Shown piece after piece: positions 50,501-63,404 of a stretch of DNA of 64,000 nucleotides. Location of the stretch: assembly GCF_019649055.1 (NCBI RefSeq), contig NW_026570237.1, forward strand, positions 1,584,766-1,648,765, read 5' to 3'. The notes under the pieces were generated by a model, which was not told the origin of the DNA, did no database searches, and saw only the letters and a program-made list of their open reading frames with translations. The translations under genes and the position numbers were made by a program. How positions within the stretch are numbered: position 1 is the stretch's first letter; each line of letters begins with the position of its first letter. This DNA is from Paramacrobiotus metropolitanus. Its lineage: Eukaryota > Tardigrada > Eutardigrada > Parachela > Macrobiotidae.

Positions 50501-53500
50501 TTTCCTGCCTAAATCTTGCGGAATCCGTATCCCCGAGCTCTTTTACATAGGAAAACGTTTTTTGTTCAATTTTAGATTCGGTGCTTTATAAAGATAAAAT
50601 TTGCGGGTTTCGTGAAATTTTTTTAGATGTCAGCGCGCCAAAAAGCCTTCAGATGGCGTTTCTTCAGCCTGATTTTGTGATTTGCCGCATTCTTTTGCAT
50701 AGGAAAACGTTTTTTGTTCAATTTTAGAATTGGTGCTTCATAAAGATAAAAATGGCGCGTTTCGTGAAATTTTTGTAAATGTCAGCGCGCCAAAAAGCCT
50801 TCAGATGGCGTTTTTTCAGCCTGATTTTGGTGGATTCCGATTTGCCGCATTCTTTTGCATAGGAAAACGTTTTTTGTTCAATTTTAGAATTGGTGCTTCA
50901 TAAACATAAAATTGGCGGGTTTCGTGAAATTCTTTTAATTGTCAGCGCGTTAAAAAGCGCTTAATTGTCGTTTTTTCTGCCTAAATCTCGCGGAATCCAA
51001 TTCCCCTAACTCTTTTTTATAGGAAAACGTTTTTTGTTCAGTTTTGGAATTGGTGCTTCATAAAGATAATCATAAAGATAAAAATGGCGGGTTTCGTGAA
51101 ATTTTTTTAAAAGTCAGCGCGCCAAAAAGCCTTCAGATGGCGTTTTTTCAGCCTGATTTTGGCGGATTCCGATTTGCCGCATTCTTTTGCATAGGAAAAC
51201 GTTTTTTGTTCAATTTTAGAATTGGTGCTTCATAAACATAAAATTGGCGGGTTTCGTGAAATTCTTTTAATTGTCAGCGCGTTAAAAGCGCTTAATTGTC
51301 GTTTTTCTGCCTAATCTCGCGGAATCAATTCCCTAACTCTTTTATAGGAAAACGTTTTTGTTCAGTTTTGGAATTGGTGCTTCATAAAGATAATCATAAA
51401 GATAAAAATGGCGGGTTTCGTGAAATTTTTTTAAAGTCAGCGCGCCAAAAAGCCTTCAGATGGCGTTTTTCAGCCTGATTTTGGCGGATTCCGATTTGCC
51501 GCATTCTTTTGCATAGGAAAACGTTTTTGTTCAATTTTAGAATTGGTGCTTCATAAACATAAAATTGGCGGGTTTCGTGAAATTCTTTTTAATTGTCAGC
51601 GCGTTAAAAGCGCTTAATTGTCGTTTTTCTGCCTAAATCTCGCGGAATCCAATTCCCCTAACTCTTTTTTATAGGAAAACGTTTTTTGTTCAGTTTTGGA
51701 ATTGGTGCTTCATAAAGATAATCATAAAGATAAAAATGGCGGGTTTCGTGAAATTTTTTTAAAAGTCAGCGCGCCAAAAAGCCTTCAGATGGCGTTTTTT
51801 CAGCCTGATTTTGGTGGATTCCGATTTGCCGCATTCTTTTGCATAAGAAAACGTTTTTTGTTCAATTATAGAATTGGTGCTTTATATAGATAAAATTGGC
51901 GGGTTTCGTGAAATTTTTTTAGATGTCAGTGCGCCAAAAAGCCTTCAGATGGCGTTTTTTCAGCCTGATTTTGGCGGATTCCGATTTGCCGCATTCTTTT
52001 GCATAGGAAAACGTTTTTTGTTCAATTTTAGAATTGGTGCTTCATAAAGATCAAAATGGCGGGTTTCGTGAAATTTTTGTAGATGTCAGCGCGCCAAAAA
52101 GCCTTCAGATGGCGTTTTTCCTGCCTGATTTTTGCGGGTTCCGATTTGCCGCATTCTTTTGATAGGAAAACGTTCTTTGTTCAATTTTAGAATTGGTGCT
52201 TCATAAAAATAAAATTGGCGGGTTTGGGAAAAAATTTTTTTTATTTGTCAGCGCGCCAAAACGCGTTTAGATGTCGTTTTTCCTGCCTAAATCTTGCGGA
52301 ATTTGTATCCCCGAGCTCTTTTACATAGGAAAACGTTTTTTGTTCAATTTTAGAATTGTTGCTTCATAAACATAAAATTGGCGGGTTTCGTGAAATTTTT
52401 TTAGTTGTCAGCGCGCCAAAAAGCCTTCAGATGGCGTTTTTTCTGCCTGATTTTGGTGGATTCCGATTTGCCGCATTCTTTTGCATAGGAAAACGTTTTT
52501 TGTTCAATTTTAGAATTGGTGCTTCATAAACATAAAATTGGCGGGTTTCGTGAAATTCTTTTAATTGTCAGCGCGTTAAAAAGCGCTTAATTGTCGTTTT
52601 TTCTGCCTAAATCTCGCGGAATCCAATTCCCCTAACTCTTTTTTATAGGAAAACGTTTTTTGTTCAGTTTTGGAATTGGTGCTTCATAAAAATAATCATA
52701 AAGATAAAAATGGCGGGTTTCGTGAAATTTTTTTAAAAGTCAGCGCGCCAAAAAGCCTTCAGATGGCGTTTTTTCAGCCTGATTTTGGCGGATTCCGATT
52801 TGCCGCATTCTTTTGCATAGGAAAACGTTTTTTGTTCAATTTTAGAATTGGTGCTTCATAAACATAAAATTGGCGGGTTTCGTGAAATTCTTTTAATTGT
52901 CAGCGCGTTAAAAAGCGCTTAATTGTCGTTTTTCCTGCCTAAATCTCGCGGAATCCAATTTCCCTAACTCTTTTTTATAGGAAAACGTTTTTTGTTCAGT
53001 TTTGGAATTGGTGCTTCATAAAGATAATCATAAAGATAAAAATGGCGGGTTTCGTGAAATTTTTTTAAAAGTCAGCGCGCCAAAAAGCCTTCAGATGGCG
53101 TTTTTTCAGCCTGATTTTGGTGGATTCCGATTTGCCGCATTCTTTTGCATAAGAAAACGTTTTTTGTTCAATTATAGAATTGGTGCTTTATATAGATAAA
53201 ATTGGCGGGTTTCGTGAAATTTTTTTAGATGTCAGTGCGCCAAAAAGCCTTCAGATGGCGTTTTTTCAGCCTGATTTTGGCGGATTCCGATTTGCCGCAT
53301 TCTTTTGCATAGGAAAACGTTTTTTGTTCAATTTTAGAATTGGTGCTTCATAAAGATCAAAATGGCGGGTTTCGTGAAATTTTTGTAGATGTCAGCGCGC
53401 CAAAAAGCCTTCAGATGGCGTTTTTCCTGCCTGATTTTTGCGGGTTCCGATTTGCCGCATTCTTTTGATAGGAAAACGTTCTTTGTTCAATTTTAGAATT

Positions 53501-53872
53501 GGTGCTTCATAAAAATAAAATTGGCGGGTTTGGTAAAAAATTTTTTTTTTGTCAGCGCGCCAAAACGCGTTTAGATGTCGTTTTTCCTGCCTAAATCTTG
53601 CGGAATTTGTATCCCCGAGCTCTTTTACATAGGAAAACGTTTTTTGTTCAATTTTCGAATTGTTGCTTCATAAACATAAAATTGGCGGGTTTCGTGAAAT
53701 TTTTTTAGTTGTCAGCGCGCCAAAAAGCCTTCAGATGGCGTTTTTTCTGCCTGATTTTTGCGGATTCCGATTCCCCGCATTCTTTTGCATAGGGAAACGT
53801 TTTTTGTTCAATTTTAGAATTGGTGCATCATAATGATAAAATTGGCGGGTTTGGTAAAAAATTTTTTTAGTT
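44552..53872 (+). repeat. Satellite array, main segment (about 57 monomers)
   Basis: About 160-163-bp monomers fall into at least three types that alternate. Type A has GCCTTCAGATGGCG and GATTTTGGCGGATTCCGATT. Type B has GCGCTTAATTGTCG, CAATTCCCCTAACTC and often an extra 12-bp ATAATCATAAAG. Type C has CAAGAAGCGTTTAGATGTCG and GTATCCCCGAGCTC. A-B dimers recur about every 326-332 bp and larger blocks every 652 bp, a higher-order repeat. No genes; the repeated 63-codon plus frames are by-products. Confidence 0.92.
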
Positions 53873-54606
53873 CTTTTTTATTTCACAAAATGCGGTAACA
53901 TCACAGTTTCAAAACAGCAAATCAAAGTAACAAAATTTCATTTAACGCTGCCGCTCCTTCCATCGTCCCGAGGACGGAAGCAGCGTTGCCTCGCTGAATT
54001 TCCAGCGACAGACGTTGGCGGAGATACTCATGGGAGCGAGGATCTCCCGTATGTTGTCGAAGTCGTTTGCCGATTTCTTTCACCAAACGACAAGCTGATT
54101 TTCCCCATGGTCCAAGAGTTTCAAAGGCCAGCGGTGCGAAAATGTATCTGCCCAGCAGGTACAAATACAAACCTGCTTTTTCTATCCTCCGCCTGTGCGG
54201 CGGCGGATCCCGCGGTAACTGACGTTGATTTCCGATGAGATGCAGCGACGGTATCCATGCAGGTCACGTCCCAAGCCAAACACATACCGCGTTGCCACGC
54301 AAACGTGGTGCACCCGTCCGGTCGGCGATCTGACGTATGGGATGTCCCTCGCGGCTCCAGTTTTGCGGGAATGCCGGCTGATACTAACGATCTGCACAAA
54401 ATACTGTTCAGGCCGCCGTGGCGTGGGTGTCTTCCAGCTGAGAATGCACAGGATAACCCGTGATGGCCATACACATCAACTGGCTTGTGGCACTTAGAAC
54501 AAGAATGTGCTTCACAGATATTTACCCCCAGTCTCAGGCCGACTGATATCTTCACGGTGTCATCGTCCAAGAGGTTTCCGATGTGTGCCGTCCAAGAGGT
54601 TTCCGA
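53873..54606 (-). pseudogene. 5'-truncated R2-like retrotransposon fragment, satellite copy 1
   Basis: A 734-bp insert flanked by TTTTTTAGTT on both sides (53863-53872 and 54607-54616). It encodes the C-terminal zinc knuckle and PD-(D/E)XK endonuclease of an R2-like non-LTR element on the minus strand, ending NEILLL. One extra T near 54180 shifts the frame after AEDRK. The 3' end has an A-rich tail (AAATAAAAAAG). A local duplication of GTCCAAGAGGTTTCCGAT marks the truncated 5' end. Confidence 0.88.
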
Positions 54607-55102
54607 TTTTTTAGTTGTCAGCGCGCCAAAAAGCATTCAGATGGCGTTTTTCCTGCCTAAATCTTGCGAAAATCAATTCCCCGCATTCTTTTGCATAGGA
54701 AAACGTTTTTTGTTCAATTTTAGAATTGGTGCATCATAATGATAAAATTGGCGGGTTTGGTAAAAAATTTTTTTATTTGTCAGCGCGCCAAAAAGCCTTC
54801 AGATGGCGATTTTTCTGGCTGATTTTTGCGGATTCCGATTCCCCGCATTTTTATGCATAGGAAAACGTCTTTTGTTCAATTTTAGAATTGGTGCATCATA
54901 AAGATAAAATTGGCGGGTTTGGTAAAAAATTATTTTATTTTTCAGCGCGCCAAAAAGCCTTCAGATGGCGTTTTTTCTGCCTGATTTTTGCGGATTCCGA
55001 TTCCCCGCATTCTTTTGCATAGGGAAACGTTTTTTGTTCAATTTTAGAATTGGTGCATCATAATGATAAAATTGGCGGGTTTGGTAAAAAATTTTTTTAG
55101 TT
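54607..55102 (+). repeat. Satellite segment between R2-like copies 1 and 2 (about 3 monomers)
   Basis: Monomers of the GATTCCGATTCCCCGCATT type. Together with a fragment copy this makes a 1,230-bp unit repeated once. Confidence 0.9.
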
Positions 55103-55835
55103 CTTTTTTATTTCACAAAATGCGGTAACATCACAGTTTCAAAACAGCAAATCAAAGTAACAAAATTTCATTTAACGCTGCCGCTCCTTCCATCGTCCCG
55201 AGGACGGAAGCAGCGTTGCCTCGCTGAATTTCCAGCGACAGACGTTGGCGGAGATACTCATGGGAGCGAGGATCTCCCGTATGTTGTCGAAGTCGTTTGC
55301 CGATTTCTTTCACCAAACGACAAGCTGATTTTCCCCATGGTCCAAGAGTTTCAAAGGCCAGCGGTGCGAAAATGTATCTGCCCAGCAGGTACAAATACAA
55401 ACCCGCTTTTCTATCCTCCGCCTGTGCGGCGGCGGATCCCGCGGTAACTGACGTTGATTTCCGATGAGATGCAGCGACGGTATCCATGCAGGTCACGTCC
55501 CAAGCCAAACACATACCGCGTTGCCACGCAAACGTGGTGCACCCGTCCGGTCGGCGATCTGACGTATGGGATGTCCCTCGCGGCTCCAGTTTTGCGGGAA
55601 TGCCGGCTGATACTAACGATCTGCACAAAATACTGTTCAGGCCGCCGTGGCGTGGGTGTCTTCCAGCTGAGAATGCACAGGATAACCCGTGATGGCCATA
55701 CACATCAACTGGCTTGTGGCACTTAGAACAAGAATGTGCTTCACAGATATTTACCCCCAGTCTCAGGCCGACTGATATCTTCACGGTGTCATCGTCCAAG
55801 AGGTTTCCGATGTGTGCCGTCCAAGAGGTTTCCGA
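55103..55835 (-). pseudogene. 5'-truncated R2-like fragment, satellite copy 2, endonuclease frame intact
   Basis: It has the same junctions and target duplication (55093-55102 and 55836-55845) as copy 1. The minus frame 55799-55152 is open for 215 codons: zinc knuckle C24-X2-C27-X8-H36-X4-C41, then P84-D85 and D101 in WDVTCMDT, the restriction-like endonuclease core used by R2-type elements to nick target DNA. The RT domain is absent, so it cannot move by itself. The intact frame reflects a recent copy, not evidence of expression. Confidence 0.88.
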
Positions 55836-58800
55836 TTTTTTAGTTGTCAGCGCGCCAAAAAGCCTTCAGATTGCGTTTTTCCTGCCTAAATCTTGCGGAA
55901 ATCAATTCCCCGAATTCTTCTGCATAGGAAAACGTTTTTTGTTCAATTTTAGAATTGGTGCGTCATAAAGATAAAATTGGCGGGTTTGGTAAAAAATTTT
56001 TTTATTTGTCAGCGCGCCAAAAAGCCTTCAGATGGCGATTTTTCTGCCTGATTTTTGCGGATTCCGATTCCCCGCATTCTTTTGCAAAGGAAAACGTTTT
56101 TTGTTCAATTTTAGAATGGGTGCATCATGAAGATAAAACTGGCGGGTTTGGTAAAAAATTTTTTTATTTGTCAGCGCGCCAAAAAGCCTTCAGATGGCGA
56201 TTTTTCTGTGTGATTTTTGCGGATTCCGATTCCCCGCATTCTTTTGCATAGGAAAACGTTTTTTGTTCAATTTTAGAATTGGTGCATCATACAGATAAAA
56301 ATGGCGGGTTTGGTAAAAAATTTTTTTATTTGTCAGCGCGCCAAAAAGCCTTCAGATGGCGTTTTTTCTGCCTGATTTTTGCAGATTCCGATTCCCCGCA
56401 TTCTTTTGCATAGGGAAACGTTTTTTGTTCAATTTTAGAATTGGTGCATCATAAAGATAAAATTGGCGGGTTTCGTGAAATTTTTTTACCCGTCAGCGCG
56501 CCAAAATGCCTTCAGATGGCGTTTTTTCTGGCTGAGTTTTGCGGATTCCGATTCCCCGCATTCTTTTGCATAGGAAAAGGTTTTTTGTTCAATTTTAGAA
56601 TTGGTGCATCATAATGATAAAATTGGCGGGTTTGGTAAAAAATTTTTTTATTTGTCAGCGCGCCAAAAAGCCTTCAGATGGCGTTTTTTCTGCCTGATTT
56701 CTGCGGATTCCGATTCCCCGCATTCTTTTGCATAGGAAAAGGTTTTTTGTTCAATTTTAGAATTGGTGCATCATAATGATAAAATTTGCGGGTTTGGTAA
56801 AAAATTTTTGTATTTGTCAGCGCGCAAAAAAGCCTTCAGATGGCAATTTTTCTGGCTGATTTTTGCGGATTCCGATTCCCCGCATTTTTATGCATGGGAA
56901 AACGTTTTTTGTTCAATTTTAGAATTGGTGCGTCATAAAGATAAAATTGGCGGGTTTGGTAAAAAATTTTTTTATTTGTCAGCGCGCCAAAAAGCCTTCA
57001 GATGGCGATTTTTCTGCCTGATTTTTGCGGATTCCGATTCCCCGCATTCTTCTGCATAGGAAAAGGTTTTTTGTTCAATTTTAGAATTGGTGTTTCATAA
57101 AGATAAAAATGGCGCGTTTCGTGAAATTTTTGTAAATGTCAGCGCGCCAAAAAGCCTTCAGATGGCGTTTTTTCAGCCTAAATCTTGCGGAATACAATCA
57201 CCCTAACTCTTTTTTATAGGAAAACGTTTTTTGTTCAGTTTTGGAATTGGTGCTTCATAAAGATAAAAATGGCGGGTTTCGTGAAATTTTTTTAAAAGTC
57301 AGCGCGCCAAAAAGCCTTCAGATGGCGTTTTTTCAGCCTGATTTTGGCGGATTCCGATTTGCCGCATTCTTTTGCATAGGAAAACGTTTTTTGTTCAATT
57401 TTAGAATTGGTGCTTCATAAACATAAAATTGGCGGGTTTCGTGAAATTCTTTTAATTGTCAGCGCGTTAAAAGCGCTTAATTGTCGTTTTTCTGCCTAAA
57501 TCTTGCGGAATCGAATTCCCTAACTCTTTTTATAGGAAAACGTTTTTGTTCAGTTTTGGAATTGGTGCTTCATAAAGATAATCATAAAGATAAAAATGGC
57601 GGGTTTCGTGAAATTTTTTAAAAGTCAGCGCGCCAAAAAGCCTTCAGATGGCGTTTTTTCAGCCTGATTTTGGCGGATTCCGATTTGCCGCATTCTTTTG
57701 CATAGGAAAACGTTTTTTGTTCAATTTTAGAATTGGTGCTTCATAAACATAAAATTGGCGGGTTTCGTGAAATTCTTTTAATTGTCAGCGCGTTAAAAAG
57801 CGCTTAAATGTCGTTTTTTCTGCCTGAATCTTGCGGAATACAATTACCCTAACTCTTTTTTATAGGAAAACGTTTTTTGTTCAGTTTTGGAATTGGTGCT
57901 TCATAAAGATAAAAATGGCGGGTTTCGTGAAATTTTTTAAAGTCAGCGCGCCAAAAAGCCTTCAGATGGCGTTTTTTCAGCCTGATTTTGGCGGATTCCG
58001 ATTTGCCGCATTCTTTTGCATAGGAAAACGTTTTTTGTTCAATTTTAGAATTGGTGCTTCATAAACATAAAATTGGCGGGTTTCGTGAAATTCTTTTAAT
58101 TGTCAGCGCGTTAAAAAGCGCTTAATTGTCGTTTTTACTGCCTAAATCTTGCGGAATCCAATTCCCTAACTCTTTTATAGGAAAACGTTTTTTGTTCAGT
58201 TTTGGAATTGGTGCTTCATAAAGATAATCATAAAGATAAAATGGCGGGTTTCGTGAAATTTTTTGAAAGTCAGCGCGCCAAAAAGCCTTCAGATGGCGTT
58301 TTTTCAGCCTGATTTTGGCGGATTCCGATTTGCCGCATTCTTTTGCATAAGAAAACGTTTTTTGTTCAATTTTAGAATTGGTGCTTCATAAAGATAAAAT
58401 TGGCGGGTTTGGTAAAAAATTTTTTTATTTGTCAGCGCGCCAAGAAGCGTTTAGATGTCGTTTTTCCTGCCTAAATCTTGCGGAATCCGTATCCCCGAGC
58501 TCTTTTACATAGGAAAACGTTTTTTGTTCAATTATAGATTCGGTGCTTTATAAAGATAAAATTGGCGGGTTTCGTGAAATTTTTTTAGATGTCAGCGCGC
58601 CAAAAAGCCTTCAGATGGCGTTTCTTCAGCCTGATTTTGGCGGATTCCGATTTGCCGCATTCTTTTGCATAGGAAAACGTTTTTTGTTCAATTTTAGAAT
58701 TGGTGCTTCATAAAGATCAAAATGGCGGGTTTCGTGAAATTTTTGTAGATGTCAGCGCGCCAAAAAGCCTTCAGATGGCGTTTTTCCTGCCTGATTTTTG

Positions 58801-61800
58801 CGGGTTCCGATTTGCCGCATTCTTTTGATAGGAAAACGTTTTTTGTTCAATTTTAGAATTGGTGCTTCATAAAGATAAAATTGGCGGGTTTGGTAAAAAA
58901 TTTTTTTATTTGTCAGCGCGCCAAGAAGCGTTTAGATGTCGTTTTTCCTGCCTAAATCTTGCGGAATCCGTATCCCCGAGCTCTTTTACATAGGAAAACG
59001 TTTTTTGTTCAATTTTAGATTCGGTGCTTTATAAAGATAAAATTTGCGGGTTTCGTGAAATTTTTTTAGATGTCAGCGCGCCAAAAAGCCTTCAGATGGC
59101 GTTTCTTCAGCCTGATTTTGGCGGATTCCGATTTGCCGCATTCTTTTGCATAGGAAAACGTTTTTTGTTCAATTTTAGAATTGGTGCTTCATAAAGATAA
59201 AAATGGCGCGTTTCGTGAAATTTTTGTAAATGTCAGCGCGCCAAAAAGCCTTCAGATGGCGTTTTTTCAGCCTGATTTTGGTGGATTCCGATTTGCCGCA
59301 TTCTTTTGCATAGGAAAACGTTTTTTGTTCAATTTTAGAATTGGTGCTTCATAAACATAAAATTGGCGGGTTTCGTGAAATTCTTTTAATTGTCAGCGCG
59401 TTAAAAAGCGCTTAATTGTCGTTTTTTCTGCCTAAATCTCGCGGAATCCAATTCCCCTAACTCTTTTTTATAGGAAAACGTTTTTTGTTCAGTTTTGGAA
59501 TTGGTGCTTCATAAAGATAATCATAAAGATAAAAATGGCGGGTTTCGTGAAATTTTTTTAAAAGTCAGCGCGCCAAAAAGCCTTCAGATGGCGTTTTTTC
59601 AGCCTGATTTTGGCGGATTCCGATTTGCCGCATTCTTTTGCATAGGAAAACGTTTTTTGTTCAATTTTAGAATTGGTGCTTCATAAACATAAAATTGGCG
59701 GGTTTCGTGAAATTCTTTTAATTGTCAGCGCGTTAAAAAGCGCTTAATTGTCGTTTTTTCTGCCTAAATCTCGCGGAATCCAATTCCCCTAACTCTTTTT
59801 TATAGGAAAACGTTTTTTGTTCAGTTTTGGAATTGGTGCTTCATAAAGATAATCATAAAGATAAAAATGGCGGGTTTCGTGAAATTTTTTTAAAAGTCAG
59901 CGCGCCAAAAAGCCTTCAGATGGCGTTTTTTCAGCCTGATTTTGGTGGATTCCGATTTGCCGCATTCTTTTGCATAAGAAAACGTTTTTGTTCAATTATA
60001 GAATTGGTGCTTTATATAGATAAAATTGGCGGGTTTCGTGAAATTTTTTAGATGTCAGTGCGCCAAAAAAGCCTTCAGATGGCGTTTTTCAGCCTGATTT
60101 TGGCGGATTCCGATTGCCGCATTCTTTGCATAGGAAAACGTTTTTGTTCAATTTTAGAATTGGTGCTTCATAAAGATCAAAATGGCGGGTTTCGTGAAAT
60201 TTTTGTAGATGTCAGCGCCAAAAAAGCCTTCAGATGGCGTTTTTTCCTGCCTGATTTTTGCGGGTTCCGATTTGCCGCATTCTTTTGATAGGAAAACGTT
60301 CTTTGTTCAATTTTAGAATTGGTGCTTCATAAAAATAAAATTGGCGGGTTTGGGAAAAATTTTTTATTTGTCAGCGCGCCAAAACGCGTTTAGATGTCGT
60401 TTTTCCTGCCTAAATCTTGCGGAATTTGTATCCCCGAGCTCTTTTACATAGGAAAACGTTTTTGTTCAATTTTAGAATTGTTGCTTCCATAAACATAAAA
60501 TTGGCGGGTTTCGTGAAATTTTTTAGTTGTCAGCGCGCCAAAAGCCTTCAGATGGCGTTTTTCTGCCTGATTTTGGTGGATTCCGATTTGCCGCATTCTT
60601 TTGCATAGGAAAACGTTTTTTGTTCAATTTTAGAATTGGTGCTTCATAAACATAAAATTGGCGGGTTTCGTGAAATTCTTTTAATTGTCAGCGCGTTAAA
60701 AGCGCTTAATTGTCGTTTTTCTGCCTAAATCTCGCGGAATCCAATTCCCTAACTCTTTTATAGGAAAACGTTTTTGTTCAGTTTTGGAATTGGTGCTTCA
60801 TAAAGATAATCATAAAGATAAAAATGGCGGGTTTCGTGAAATTTTTTAAAAGTCAGCGCGCCAAAAAAGCCTTCAGATGGCGTTTTTCAGCCTGATTTTG
60901 GCGGATTCCGATTTGCCGCATTCTTTTGCATAGGAAAACGTTTTTTGTTCAATTTTAGAATTGGTGCTTCATAAACATAAAATTGGCGGGTTTCGTGAAA
61001 TTCTTTTAATTGTCAGCGCGTTAAAAGCGCTTAATTGTCGTTTTTCTGCCTAAATCTCGCGGAATCCAATTTCCTAACTCTTTTTTATAGGAAAACGTTT
61101 TTGTTCAGTTTTGGAATTGGTGCTTCATAAAGATAATCATAAAGATAAAAATGGCGGGTTTCGTGAAATTTTTTTAAAGTCAGCGCCAAAAAGCCTTCAG
61201 ATGGCGTTTTTTCAGCCTGATTTTGGTGGATTCCGATTTGCCGCATTCTTTTGCATAAGAAAACGTTTTTTGTTCAATTATAGAATTGGTGCTCATATAG
61301 ATAAAATTGGCGGGTTTCGTGAAATTTTTTTAGATGTCAGTGCGCCAAAAGCCTTCAGATGGCGTTTTTCAGCCTGATTTGGCGGATTCCGATTTGCCGC
61401 ATTCTTTTTGCATAGGAAAACGTTTTTTTGTTCAATTTTAGAATTGGTGCTTCATAAAGATCAAATGGCGGGTTTCGTGAAATTTTTGTAGATGTCAGCG
61501 CGCCAAAAAGCCTTCAGATGGCGTTTTTCCTGCCTGATTTTTGCGGGTTCCGATTTGCCGCATTCTTTTGATAGGAAAACGTTCTTTGTTCAATTTTAGA
61601 ATTGGTGCTTCATAAAAATAAAATTGGCGGGTTTGGTAAAAAATTTTTTTTTTGTCAGCGCGCCAAAACGCGTTTAGATGTCGTTTTTCCTGCCTAAATC
61701 TTGCGGAATTTGTATCCCCGAGCTCTTTTATAGGAAAACGTTTTTGTTCAATTTTCGAATTGGTGCTTTATAAAGATAAAATTGGCGGGTTTCGTGAAAT

Positions 61801-63404
61801 TTTTTTACTTGTCAGCGCGCCAAAAAGCCTTCAGATGGCGTTTTTTCTGCCTGATTTTTGCGGATTCCGATTCCCCGCATTCTTTTGCATAGGAAAACGT
61901 TTTTGTTCAATTTTAGAATTGTTGCTTCATAAACATAAAATTGGCGGGTTTCGTGAAATTTTTTTTAGTTGTCAGCGCGCCAAAAGCCTTCAGATGGCGT
62001 TTTTCTGCCTGATTTTGGTGGATTCCGATTTGCCGCATTCTTTTGCATAGGAAAACGTTTTTTGTTCAATTTTAGAATTGGTGCTTCATAAACATAAAAT
62101 TGGCGGGTTTCGTGAAATTCTTTTAATTGTCAGCGCGTTAAAAGCGCTTAATTGTCGTTTTTTCTGCCTAAATCTCGCGGAATCAATTCCCCTAACTCTT
62201 TTTTTATAGGAAAACGTTTTTGTTCAGTTTTGAATTGGTGCTTCATAAGATAATCATAAAGATAAAATGGCGGGTTTCGTGAAATTTTTTTAAAGTCAGC
62301 GCGCCAAAAGCCTTCAGATGGCGTTTTTTTCAGCCTGATTTTGGCGGATTCGATTTGCCGCATTCTTTTGCATAGGAAAACGTTTTTGTTCAATTTTAGA
62401 ATTGGTGCTTCATAAACATAAAATTGGCGGGTTTCGTGAAATTCTTTTAATTGTCAGCGCGTTAAAAAGCGCTTAATTGTCGTTTTCCTGTCTAAATCTC
62501 GCGGAATCCAATTTCCTAACTCTTTTTTATAGGAAAACGTTTTTTGTTCAGTTTTGAATTGGTGCTTCATAAAGAATCATAAAGATAAAAATGGCGGGTT
62601 TCGTGAAATTTTTTAAAAGTCAGCGCATAAAAGCCTTCAGATGGCGTTTTTCAGCCTGATTTTGGTGGATTCCGATTTGCCGCATTCTTTTGCATAGGAA
62701 AACGTTTTTTGTTCAATTTAAATTGGGTGCTTCATAAAGATAAAATTGGCGGGTTTCGTGAAATTTTTTTAGTGTCAGTGCTAAAAAAAGCCTTCAGATG
62801 GCGTTTTTTCAGCCTGATTTTGGCGGATTCCGATTTGCCGCATTCTTTTGCATAGGAAAACGTTTTTTGTTCAATTTTAGAATTGGTGCTTCATAAAGAT
62901 CAAAATGGCGGGTTTCGTGAAATTTTTTTGTAGATGTCAGCGCCAAAAGCCTTCAGATGGCGTTTTTCCTGCCTGATTTTTGCGGGTTCCGATTTGCCGC
63001 ATTCTTTTGCATAGGAAAACGTTTTTTGTTCAATTTTAGAATTGGTGCTTCATAAAAATAAAATTGGCGGGTTTGGTAAAATTTTTTTTTGTCAGCGCGC
63101 CAAAAGCCTTTAGATGTCGTTTTTCCTGCCTAAATCTTGCGAATTTGTATCCCCGAGCTCTTTTACATAGGAAAACGTTTTTTGTTCAATTTTCGAATTG
63201 TTGCTTCATAAACATAAAATTGGCGGGTTTCGTGAAATTTTTTAGTTGTCAGCGCGCCAAAAGCCTTCAGATGGCGTTTTTTCTGCCTGATTTTGCGGAT
63301 TCCGATTCCCGCATTCTTTTGCATAGGGAAACGTTTTGTTCAATTTTAGAATTGGTGCATCATAATGATAAAAATTGGCGGGTTTGGTAAAAAATTTTTT
63401 AGTT
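55836..63404 (+). repeat. Satellite array, right segment (about 47 monomers)
   Basis: It starts with GATTCCCCGCATT-type monomers. From about 57,090 it repeats the monomer order of 48,630-53,870, offset by about 8.45 kb, with a few dimers gained or lost, ending in another R2-like fragment. Several stretches have every T-run shortened by one base. Confidence 0.9.

Noticed and set aside
44559-63390. Dozens of plus-strand open frames of 60-130 codons, many identical (MELVLHKDNHKD...)
   Set aside because: They follow the satellite monomers, start and stop with monomer type, and change with homopolymer length. They are by-products of the repeat.
44552-63404. Possible CRISPR-like array of regular repeats
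   Set aside because: The whole 160-bp monomer is repeated with no unique spacers, and the genes around are eukaryotic.
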